The position numbers and the translations under genes were made by a program. From Allodiplogaster sudhausi (lineage: Eukaryota; Nematoda; Chromadorea; Rhabditida; Diplogasteridae): a stretch of DNA of 64,000 nt. Of this stretch, positions 1-10,000 are shown in pieces. Location: NCBI GenBank assembly GCA_945643635.1, contig CALZFC010000356.1, forward strand, positions 2,708,501 through 2,772,500, given 5' to 3'. Position 1 is the stretch's first letter. Each line of letters begins with the position of its first letter. Under the pieces are notes generated by a model. The model did no database searches. It was not told the origin of the DNA and worked only from the letters and a program-made list of their open reading frames with translations.

Positions 1-182
1 AAATGCGCGAAGAGGGTACTTTTTATTTGAAGGAAAGAGCAGATTAATAAAAGTTTTAATTTTTCTTTTCCTATTTTTATTAGACCATCCAAGCTAACGC
101 AGCTGGGATGCCCAACCGTTCTGGTTCTAAGCAGCCACTTATGACGGCGTTTATAAGTACATTTTTTTTCTTCAAAAAAACA

Positions 183-290
183 CCCTATGTTTGTTGAGTT
201 TTCCGTTCTCTTGCGTTATCCTTTCCTCTCGCAGTCCCATTAGTGACAAGGTGAGAGAGGGAGGATCGGGATACATACACATCCCGAGCA
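183..290 (+). repeat. dispersed repeat, attagtgacaagg module
   Basis: Contains the words gttttccgttct and attagtgacaagg followed by a gagagaggg tail. The same module recurs at 2385-2470 on this strand and, reverse-complemented, near 19340-19480 and 20765-20905, so it belongs to the dispersed family of this window. Small ORFs across it change between copies and are not genes. Confidence 0.6.
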
Positions 291-1085
291 ATGGTGCTGA
301 CTGGCCCAAATATCTGGCCGACCCGTGCTTTTTCGGCCCCTTCAATTTTGGGCCCGGCCGGCCTGATCCTACTTTTCGAACCTCAGATTTTAATTTTATG
401 TCTCTCTCTTTCTCGCTATCTACAGCTCGATCCGGCTGGAATTCGAGTGTCTGTGTCTTATGTTGCTTTTTTATGTCCGGTTTCATATGCAAATTAATCA
501 CGTTCAGGCAAATGTAAACCGCCTGGCCAAATGTGACTTTCCAGAACCCAGCCTTTGCCAAAATTTCTCTACGATGTAGGATAACGGAAAACTCATGGTC
601 ATATAAATGCCGTCACAATGTTAATTGCACAACTCGATGTCTATTTCTCTCTGTCTCTCGTTCTCTCTCTCTCTCAACCTCTCCTCAATTGCATAATTCA
701 ACTTGAGCGCCAGAAAATCGGTGTATTATGGAAGTCCTCGTTTACGGACTATACTACCGAACCAGCTGGAGTTGGTCATGCCACGGACTCCCTCGTGTAC
801 ATATGTATGTCAATTTCCATCTGCAGGTCCAGTACAGAGAGAGAGAGAAAGAGAGAGAGAAGGAAAAAGCGAGAGCGGAAGAGATGAAGAGAGAGGAAGC
901 GAAAGAATGAAAACTGAATTTTCACAATTATCTGATTATCGCGCAAAATCGACTACGAGGCAGTCGAGCAAGTTTAACAATTTGGAAATATAAAATTTTT
1001 TGTTCATATTTTCGCCATCCTGACAGTACGAGGAAATTTTAAGATTAATTAAAATACGTTTTCCTTCACTTTTATGAATGCGAAC

Positions 1086-1300
1086 TGTCCAGGTGGTTCT
1101 GTTTCGCACATTCACCTGAAAGGCAGGGGCTCAAAATCACTTGTGATATTGCAATGCATCCTTCAAATATTAATTAAAACAGATCAAACCAATACATTAT
1201 TTCGATAAAACTGTGGCGATTGTATTAATTTCCAATTTATAACTGACAATAATGATATTGGTACCGCGCGAACTAATTTGTTTGTTTTTATTATGCGCAT
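1086..1300 (+). repeat. dispersed repeat family, copy A with conserved core
   Basis: The core at 1086-1140 carries caggtggttct, then cattcacctgaaaggcagg and ggct. Downstream conserved words include gataaaactgtggcga and a tttccaattta stretch. The same order occurs at 3591, 18609 and 21249. The core contains the dyad caggtg...cacctg with a 17-nt loop. No protein is encoded. Confidence 0.75.
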
Positions 1301-1768
1301 TCCATTGCAGTTTGCTCAATTAATTTTTGGCTAAAGTTGCAGGAAATTCTGATGAATGGGCATTTAAAACCAAAGTTATTTTTTCATTTTTGATCTCCTG
1401 TTTCTGTTAAAGCTTTCCACCGTCAAAAGGTTCTGCCAGCTGGATGGAACGATACCCTAAAGACACATGTTTTAACACATGCTCTGACATTGTAACGGCA
1501 TTTACAAGCGCACTATTTCATAAGCACTCTATTTTTGTCGAGCTTTCCCTTCTTCTACAAATGTAATTCTTTTTTTAATTCGCAGTCAAAACGCTCGATC
1601 GAGCTTGCGACGCTGGGAATAAACGAGAATTATATTTTAAAAAATCAAAATGCGGGTACAAGAGTTATTCTATACAAATTTGAAATATACGCATTCGCCA
1701 CCGTTTTATATTTATACTCCAATGCACTTTTTTTATTATTGATTCTTGGGCCCTATAAGGACGATCGG

Positions 1769-1826
1769 GTGTGATCTTTAGACCCGGCCTTTCGTATGAA
1801 TGAGCGAGAAAGAACCACCAGGACAT
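1769..1826 (-). repeat. dispersed repeat core, inverted diverged copy
   Basis: Read on the minus strand this gives aatgtcctggtggttct, then cgctcattcatacgaaagg and gggtctaaa. It is a diverged copy of the core seen at 1086 and 3591, here inverted between two direct copies. Confidence 0.6.
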
Positions 1827-1920
1827 TTCGCATGTATTTCGCATTGATAGTAGTGTCAGGAAAATGTGTTTTTGAGCTTGGTAACTAAAATACAATTCGA
1901 AATGAGTACGAGATATCCCG

Positions 1921-2140
1921 GTGTTTCTGCACTGCTCATTCACCTGAAAGGCAGGGGCTAATATTCACATGTGGTCGAGTTCGCTTCAAAGAGCCAATTA
2001 TAATAATAAAAATATCAAACAATACAATGCAGTAGAGTGAGAAAACGGTGGCGAACCGTATTTTTACAATTCATTTAGAATGCCAGTGGTACAGCTCATT
2101 TTAATTTTTTTACATAATTTGTTTATAATGCGTAATCCAT
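1921..2140 (+). repeat. dispersed repeat family, copy B
   Basis: The core has cattcacctgaaaggcagg and ggggcta, followed by aaaacggtggcgaaccgta and caattcattta. Order and spacing match copy C at 3591. The upstream caggtggttct half is degraded to cccggtgtttct. Confidence 0.7.
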
Positions 2141-2384
2141 TTCGGTTTGCACCATCCTGGTTTAGTTGAAGTTCGTAGCAGATTGTGCACTTATAAACGA
2201 AAACAATTGTTTGAATTTTTCATTGCCTATTTTTATTTGAAGATTCCACTATCAAAGACTTCGATCGAGCAAACACGATGTGATGATAGAGCGATATCCC
2301 AACAACTCCTGACAATGAGACATATATGGACAGACATTGCGACGGCATTGATATGCGCACTATGTCTTGGCATCCTATATTTGC

Positions 2385-2470
2385 TGCGTTTTCCGTTCTA
2401 CAACATCATATATTCCTCTCGCGCTGCCATTAGTGACAAGGAGGGAGAGAGAGGGATGATAGGGATACAC
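2385..2470 (+). repeat. dispersed repeat, attagtgacaagg module, second copy
   Basis: Shares gttttccgttct, the cctctcgc...ccattagtgacaagg block and the gagagagg tail with 183-290. It lies downstream of a copy of the family core. Confidence 0.6.
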
Positions 2471-2934
2471 TGATTTGAAAGACACTGGAGAGAGATGCAA
2501 CTCATTCATTCTGTACAGGAAGAGACATGTACAGAAAGAGAGATAGAGAGAGAACATGAGTGAGAAAGTGAGAGTGAGGGTGAGAGAATCAACTGGCATT
2601 GATATTCCCCTTGGTGCCAACAAGGCATAGCAAACGGACTACTGCCTGGGTGATTGGAAACGTGCAGCTTATTCAAGAATTGGAGTCTGTAGATAGTTAA
2701 AATTCTTAAAATTTACTGACTTGTTAATGTTTCGAAAATATGGAAAAAGTGTTAGGCGGAAATCTACGTTAGATTTTATTCAGTTTCTAATTTATTTCCC
2801 TACCAGCCGGTTCTTAACCACAAAAATTAACCACTTTTCGTCATATTCAATACTTTTACTGATATCGGTTTAAGATGGAATATCTTTCCTTAAATTTATA
2901 GAAAGGTCCATTTGCTCGGAAGAGGTCGGGCATT

Positions 2935-3345
2935 AAAGATTTTCCAAGGGAGAAGTAGGATTCTGGAAAATTCCAGGCACCCTTCTGAAAAGTTCCAGGA
3001 GGAAGGGAGTATACAGGTAGACGTTGCTCCTTTCCAAATGATGATTTAGATAATTCCACATCCTAGAGAAGACTCCGCCTAATTCAGAACCTTCTGGAAT
3101 GTTGGTCTATTCCGGAATCTTCTGGAAAAATTCCATGTCCCGGGGTATAACTTGGCTCCTTCTGGAACTTTCTGGAATGTTCCCAGGATCGGGGGTGGAT
3201 GTTGTCCCCTTCCGTAATGTTCGGGAAAATTCCATGTCCCGGAGTAGAACTTTGACCTTTCTGTAGCCTTATCGAATGTTCCCAAAATGCCCTGAAAAAT
3301 TCCACTTCCCTGGGCCAAATCGGGTCCTTCTAGAACCTTCCAGCA
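2935..3345 (+). promoter_or_regulatory. degenerate tandem array rich in heat-shock-element-like motifs
   Basis: About 410 bp of imperfect repeats built on alternating TTC and GAA triplets at 5-bp phasing, the pattern bound by heat shock factor trimers. The best block is 3160-3182: five consecutive units TTC-nn-GAA-nn-TTC-nn-GAA-nn-TTC without mismatch. A four-unit block lies at 3110-3127, another at 3210-3232 has one mismatch, and a three-unit block starts at 2961. Longer units also repeat: ttccatgtcccgg occurs near 3131 and 3235. No heat-shock gene is visible next to it, so it may be carried by a repeat. The motif match is seen; function is inferred. Confidence 0.5.
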
Positions 3346-3590
3346 TGTTCAAAAGCATGGGCAGAAGTCCACCTCAGGTGCAAAAGTCACTACGTTTTTA
3401 GTGGTAAGAAAGTTGGAACGTTCTTTGTGGTTTTTACAATTTGGATACTTCAAGGGAGGAGCATAGAAGGTTCCAGAAAAAAAACTGTTACAAAGCCACG
3501 CATAGCGCTTTATTATTAGAAAGATTATATGATACTTGTGTTTATTGAAATTTTTTATCAAGTCTCTTCAATAAAAAAATTAATAAGAAA

Positions 3591-3800
3591 TGTCCTGGTG
3601 GTTCTCTGCCGCTCATTCACCTGAAAGGCAGGGGCTTAAAATAACATGTGATGCATAGTCTCTGAGTCGATATTAATAAATATATAGCAAAATGAAATGC
3701 AGTATAGTGATAAACGGTGGCAAATCTGTTTATTTCCAATTCATATTGCATAATGACACTGAGCGCATTTTGATTTCTAAAAAAATACATTGATATGCAA
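3591..3800 (+). repeat. dispersed repeat family, copy C
   Basis: The core begins tgtcctggtggttct, then gctcattcacctgaaaggc and aggggctta. Downstream are gataaacggtggcaaat and atttccaattcata, as in copies A, B and F. Confidence 0.75.
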
Positions 3801-4149
3801 TGCAAAGCGGTTTGCAACGAGAGTTGGCTTTCCCAGCAGACTCAAATGAATGAACTGTTATAACAACAACAACAAAAAAAAGGCCATAAAGCGTCTGACT
3901 GAAACTTTTAGCCAGCCGGACCTACGGGCTGTGCCTTTGAACACATATAGGATGGTTGCACAGAAATATAGGAATTACTCCCTGTATTGCAAAAGGATTA
4001 TTCCTTGGTTTTTTTTCTTCCAGAGCTTTGAACTTTTAAAGTATTTGCTTGCGAGTACTCCGTGTAATATTGTCACTGAAGAAAGGTTAGGATGCAAATA
4101 TCATTGCGAGAAATAAGATCATCTTCCTTCACTTTCTACCCATGCACTG

Positions 4150-4423
4150 TGTCATAGCCCCGGGTGAGCTGTCATAGCCCCGGGTGAGCCAAAGTGCAAC
4201 CGGTCTGCGCTGGTCGCCCCGCCCCTGACGGGACGGAGCGGCTAGCGCTGACTGACACGAGAGGGCGGAGAGAACCACCTCACCAGGCGGCTGTCCCGGG
4301 CTCTGCCCTCCTTCCCCCGTATTTATATAGTATCATCATGCTTTATGATATGTAAGATAAAGATATATATTAATCCCCGTCTCCCTGCCTACTATACATA
4401 AGTAACTACACCACGGTTCTACA
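4150..4423 (+). repeat. 5' LTR
   Basis: It starts tgtcatag and ends ttctaca. The first 40 bp are two perfect copies of a 20-bp unit (4150-4169 and 4170-4189). A TATA-like tttatata at about 4322-4329 could set the transcription start in the 3' half. The left flank cttccttcactt resembles sequence just upstream of the dispersed-family core, so the element probably landed in such a repeat. Confidence 0.95.
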
Positions 4424-4441
4424 TGGAGGTCCCGGGGAGAT
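4424..4441 (+). other. candidate primer binding site
   Basis: The 18 bases directly after the 5' LTR begin tggaggtcccgggg. A TGG start abutting the LTR is what is expected for pairing with a tRNA 3' CCA end. The tRNA was not identified: a terminus ending ACCTCCA would suit some glutamine tRNAs, but this was not checked. Confidence 0.6.
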
Positions 4442-5802
4442 CCTTCAACTGCTCAACTGCAGGAGATCCTCGAAAGGAGATGAGAGCCCGTCGACGACGC
4501 CAGCGACGCGTCAGGTGTCAGTCGCCCCAAATGCTTGGTTGCGCCTAGGGCCAGTAATACTGTATACGATATTTTAATCCGCTTGGAATAGTTTATTTTT
4601 CGCAAATTAAGCGGCAAATTTTGCTTTAGTTGCGAGGAACCTGCGTGCTGCCCCCAAACAGAAAGAAAAAGAATCATTTGTGTAATCGCGGCATTTAGAC
4701 AGCGCGCATGGGCAACCGAAGTAGGGGGAAGAAGAAAGAATAATATAAGACAGGGCAGCAATCAGTAGGATTGGCATGCTCCGCGAGCTCGCAAATGGCT
4801 GACCTCTCCACCTCCTCTAGAGCGACGCGAGAAATAATGTAAAGTAAAATTAACTCCATGGACTTTCCTTTTATTGTACTCCGTTTGTCAAGGCGAAGAG
4901 TGGAGAGGCTAGAACGCCGCATTTATAATAGATAAGAGTTCCTCGAATAGGCGCAGCGTGCATTAGACATCACTCTCTCCTCAAATTCTATGATCAAATA
5001 AGTTTCTAAATATTTTAATATACATGTTTGCAATAATTTTGTAATGTCCCAATATACATATCTACCCTCCCTTACCCACTTCCTCGGGGCAGCCAGCCAT
5101 CTCCAACACTCCCGGAGTACACGGAAAATTAATTCCCGTCATATACATATTTTTTTTCGATTCTCTACTTATATTTGTTATCATTTCGCGTACATTTATA
5201 TAACATTCCTTCGCCCGAGAGCACACGGTATTCATAATTCCGAAGCTATGTACATATATGCACTATTCTCTCTCAATATCTCTCTCGTTCGCTCTCTCTA
5301 GACCTAAGCGGGCGATACGGTAAAAAACCGGCCTGCAGCTAGGCGCGCAGCCAAGCTCTCATTCTATGCATCTCACCATATCGTCCAATATCTTACATTC
5401 CTCACCCTGTCTGGGCTACATTCAAGCGCGCTTCCCACGCACTGCATATAGAAAAGTGCAAGCTTACGCAGTTTTACGCGCCCGCACATGAAACGAGCCA
5501 AATAGCCGCGCGTTAAAGAAATAGATCTTTATCGCATTCAAGCCCCATCTCTCTCAGTGACATTCCGCACCTTGAGCGATTGCAGAACATGAGTTCATTG
5601 AGACAAAGAAGGACAGCGCGTGAAAGGACATGCATAGAACGCAAGCTCGCAAATTAAGAAAAGCGAAAGTACGAGCGCAGTAAAGAGAAAGAGACAAGCC
5701 GTACTTTACATACATATGTAGGTGCTACGCTGGCATAGACTCATTTATACATACATTCATAGATATGTAATTGCACTGAGATGTGAACACGCATGTATAT
5801 GA

Positions 5803-5845
<43 letters not shown>

Positions 5846-6172
5846 GATATAGATATCCTACACATCAGATATGTCCATAAAAACAATGACTGATAGATTA
5901 ACATCTAGACACTACTCATTTATATAGGCCACCCACATTTTAAGTCCCCATAATTAACCGTGTGCTCCGGGGAGTAACGCACTCATGGCGTTCACTCACA
6001 TATAGCGTCGTACACACGCTCAAGCCACGCAAGTGGCCAAAAAACAGCCATCATTCGTCGACGCGCTCACCCGCGCCGAGGGCCATACTCTTGCTTTACG
6101 CGATATCTCAGAATTTATAACGTGAAATCCAGATTCGAGTCAACGGAACACGATATCGCCAACTTGAAACGC
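4442..6172 (+). other. long untranslated leader of the retroelement
   Basis: About 1.7 kb separates the primer-binding site from the first in-frame ATG. It contains a (TA)n tract at about 5806-5845 and no ORF with recognisable content. The frame of the polyprotein is open back to 5978 (after a taa at 5975) but has no ATG there. Splice sites or packaging signals may lie here; none could be assigned. Confidence 0.6.
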
Positions 6173-7099
6173 ATGGCTGCTCGTCGAGCGGGCCCCGCCT
6201 TACAGAACCAACAAGCCATACTACGATCACTCCGATCACCACCGCCGAAATTCGACCCGGCGAACGAGTCATTGACGCACTTCTTCGCACGATTTAACGA
6301 CTATGCAAGCGTCAACGAGACCACAGAACAAGAATCCATTCGGATCTTCCCAACACTTCTACCAGGCAACGTCCGACGAGTCTACAACGGTCTAGATGAC
6401 CAAACTCTCAGAGGCGGAAACTTCGTCGCCATAGTCGATTCACTCATCGAAGAGCTCCAAGGGCCAGAATTTACAACAGTCCCCCGATCAAAGCTCTCGA
6501 GCATCCGGCAGGGAAGTATCTCCGTAAACGACTTCGCCAATGCAGTCAGCCGTCTAGTCGAAGACGCCTACCCATCTCAAAGGGCCGGCGCCCACGACGA
6601 CCTAAAGAAGACCCACTTCGTAAATGGTCTCCGCAACAATCTAAAGAAGGGTGTCTTAAGAAAGAACCCAGAGACCTTCACCAACGCCGTCATGGCTGCT
6701 TGTTTCGAAGAAGCGATGTGCGAACTCGATGACGACGTCATCTCAAGAATCAACGCGCTGCAAGTGCAAACAAGCGAGGCACACCAAGATGAGCACGAAG
6801 TCAACTTCATGAGACACGAACAGCGACGCTACCCGTACCATGAACCGAACAACTACGCGCCGAATGCAGGACAGCAGGGCTACGCAAGAGGAACCTCCTT
6901 TGCCTATCGTGGAAGACCCGATTATCTGTTGCATCAACGAGGAAGACAGCCCAGATACGGTAGCAGACCAAGCTCAAGAAACGATCAATACCGTCAATAC
7001 CCTCAAGAACGATCACAATCTCGCCCACGTTACAACAACGATACCCGACGCGGAAGAAGCCGCGGAAGCGGACCACGGAATGTCCATTTTCTAACAGTG
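6173..7099 (+). other. Gag-like domain with arginine-rich tail
   Basis: About 300 residues at the N-terminus. The segment starting PPKFDPANESLTHFFARF and later ISVNDFANAVSRLVEDAYP have the helical character of Ty3/gypsy capsid proteins. The C-terminal part (about 6900-7080) is rich in Arg, Ser, Gln and Tyr, with RRGRSRGSG near its end. No CCHC zinc knuckle is present, so RNA binding would rest on the basic tail. Assignment is by position and composition; the order with a downstream protease and RT supports it. Confidence 0.7.
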
Positions 7100-10000
7100 A
7101 TGGCAACCCTCTTTGCAATTATCACAACAGCATTCGCAAAGAAGGAATTTTACGATTGCGCATCCGCCACAGGAGGCTTACTCGTGAAGATGGCATCGGA
7201 ACAACCATGCGAGATGACTACAAGCGACCGGGTAATAGACACGACCATCCAACTGTACACTCTGAATCGAACCTTGGAAGATGCCAAAGCGACGCTCTGT
7301 ACAATCCGAGAGTACGAAGTATGCACGGACTCGACATTCTTCCTGTACTCCATCCTATCAAACAAGACGAACGAAAGGACGGCAACGTATGCAGAATGCA
7401 TAAATGCACGAAGGACCTTCGAATGGAAAAATAAACCTATCAGAAGACTCACAAAGACACTTGCAGGAACGGACCGGCCACTGGCCCCTTCAAATAAGTT
7501 CTGGGGAAGAAACTGCAAACGCGAGGAAGTATTTTTCATGGAAGAAGGACCAATAACAATGATTCAAGAAGAGCAGATTCTGACTCCACTCATGATCCAT
7601 ACAAAGGATTGCGAGGGGAAGGACGGCTTCTGCAAAGGAAACGACTTCATCGTGATATGGCTTCCAGAAGAACTAAAATCGGAGCCCTGCAAATATATCC
7701 CACTCTTGACAACAAAAGCCCTCATCGGCCGAAATCGTATCTTGATTGACTCTGCACACATTTCGCTTTCGCTCGATAATTATAAAACAATCGAACGTGA
7801 CTGCTTCGAGCACTTGCCACACGCGACGACTACGGGCGTGATCGCAACTTTTCCTGATCTGCATCCTGATGCTAACATCACTGAGATCATGAATGGTCGA
7901 GAAGTACACGCTCGGCAAAGACACCGCCGCGTCCGTCGCGACGACAGCGCCAAAGCCCTCCTAAGGAAGAAATTGGATAGGACAGTCCTTCGACAATTCG
8001 TCACGCAAGAGGCAACTGCACAAACCACCACGCAGACGAGCACGACAACGCAGCGACAAATGACAGCAAGGGAAACAATCAAGCCATGGAAAATCCTCCC
8101 CCCAGGAGAGACACACCCTCCAGCGATGCAGCCCACCACTACAGTTGCCACAACCTCCACGGAAAAAGTGACAGCGAAAACGAAGATCACAACATCAACA
8201 ACGCCGAGACAGACCATGACAAGCCCTACGACTACAACAAAAACAAGAGGAAGTACAAAATCAACAACCACTACGACGCCGATCGCATCGACGACACATA
8301 TCTCAAGCACCACTCAAATACCACATATCGTCGCCATGCCTCCAGAAGAAGCGGATACTGCAATAGAATATAGGAAAGTGTGGAAAAGATTGCCACCAAT
8401 GCCGCGTGTTGCTCTCGCACAACAACAAAATACCCATGACTTCAATACACCAAGAACGACGCGGTCAGAACAAGCACGAGTGCTCCCAAGGGAAGAGTTT
8501 CATCCTGCGCCAACCCCACCATTCCATTCACTCGGCACTCCACACCCGCTCGTCACTCCACCCCGAGCTGCTGAAGAAGCAGAGGCCGCCCAAATCAACT
8601 TCTTACACCAGAAATATGATCACCAGGAGAACCTCCGCCGGAACTATACGCACGTAGGCGTAAATCAGAAGATCAACTACGCCGCGAGAAGGATTCAACA
8701 AGACATGGTCAGGACTTTCCAACAGCTCGCAGCTTCCATCTGCACGAGCGAGAACCTAGCCATACGGACATTTCGCGCAATCGCATGGATCGACCCCACA
8801 GTTGCAATCCGATCACTGATGGATCGCCGGGATATAATTGCACGATTCGTCGGAGAAGACGTGCTCATAATTTCCAAATGCCGCACTATAAAAGCCGAGA
8901 TGATCGTATACAACAAGAAGATCAACGACTCATGCACGGCACTTACACCGATCTGGTCGGAAGACAAAGAGCTCTACTACGCCATTCCTGGAACACGAGA
9001 CGTCATTCAAAGCTCACCATCTATTTCATGTGACAAGATCACTGAAGATGTCTGGAATCTGAACGACACTTACGTCAGAGGCCTCTCAAACGATCCTATC
9101 AACGTCACATCTCTCCAAGGCTTCCACTCGAATAGCAAGATGACATTCTCCGATATCGATGTCACAAACGGTGATATATTCGAGAAGGCGAAAGGTTCAT
9201 CGTTTCCCCTGCAACTCGCCATCACTTACGGATCATTCTTGCTGTCCATGAGGACACAGAGCGCTCGGCTCATAGGAGGCATCAGCGGATCCGAGTTCAC
9301 CGAGCTCACAGGATCGCAGCTTCCCAGATTCAACATCGACGTACCGGGACTGTTCGACAGAATCCACGGATTCTGGGAAAAAATAACAGACCATATCGTA
9401 TGGTTGCTGATGAAACTAAGCCTGCCAGCAGCTGTGATACTCCTGATAGTCATCATCGCCTTTATCATCAAGCTGACAGTACTCTCACGCATCATGCGAT
9501 TCATAAACGGCGCACCAAAACTGAAGATCAACTTCGTGCGAACACCACTCGTCAGCGAAGAAGACAGCACCGAGCTGGAAGAGATTATAAGGCCATCGCG
9601 ACCACCACCACCACCCCCGCGGCGCGAGCGTTATCACAGAACTGCGAGACGTACAGTTACCCTCCCAGAAGATACAGTATTCACATTTCTTCGGGTTAAC
9701 AATGTGTACGGAAAGACCACAAGAACATTGCCACACATTCCTATTACGATATCGGATCGAGCCACGGTTGCTCTTTTAGACACGGGAGCAAACGTCTCGT
9801 ACATAAAAGAGTCATTCGCCCGTAAAGCAGGACTGCAACCACACACTACCAGCTCATCAGCTCAGACAGCAAACAATTCCACAATCAAGTTCATCGGCGA
9901 ATGCAGAGCCAGAATAAGAATCGGAAATAACGTTATCGACCACAAAATTCTCGTCTCTCCAGACAACGACTGTCCGGCAACAGCCCTTATCGGATTCGAC

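Noticed and set aside
4453..4922. Minus-strand frames of 75-102 codons in the retroelement leader
   Set aside because: No domain, antisense to the leader, and no promoter or conserved feature; chance frames in GC-rich DNA.
7780..8313. 177-codon minus-strand frame opposite the Thr-rich part of the glycoprotein
   Set aside because: Valine-rich composition is the mirror of ACN threonine codons on the plus strand; a shadow.
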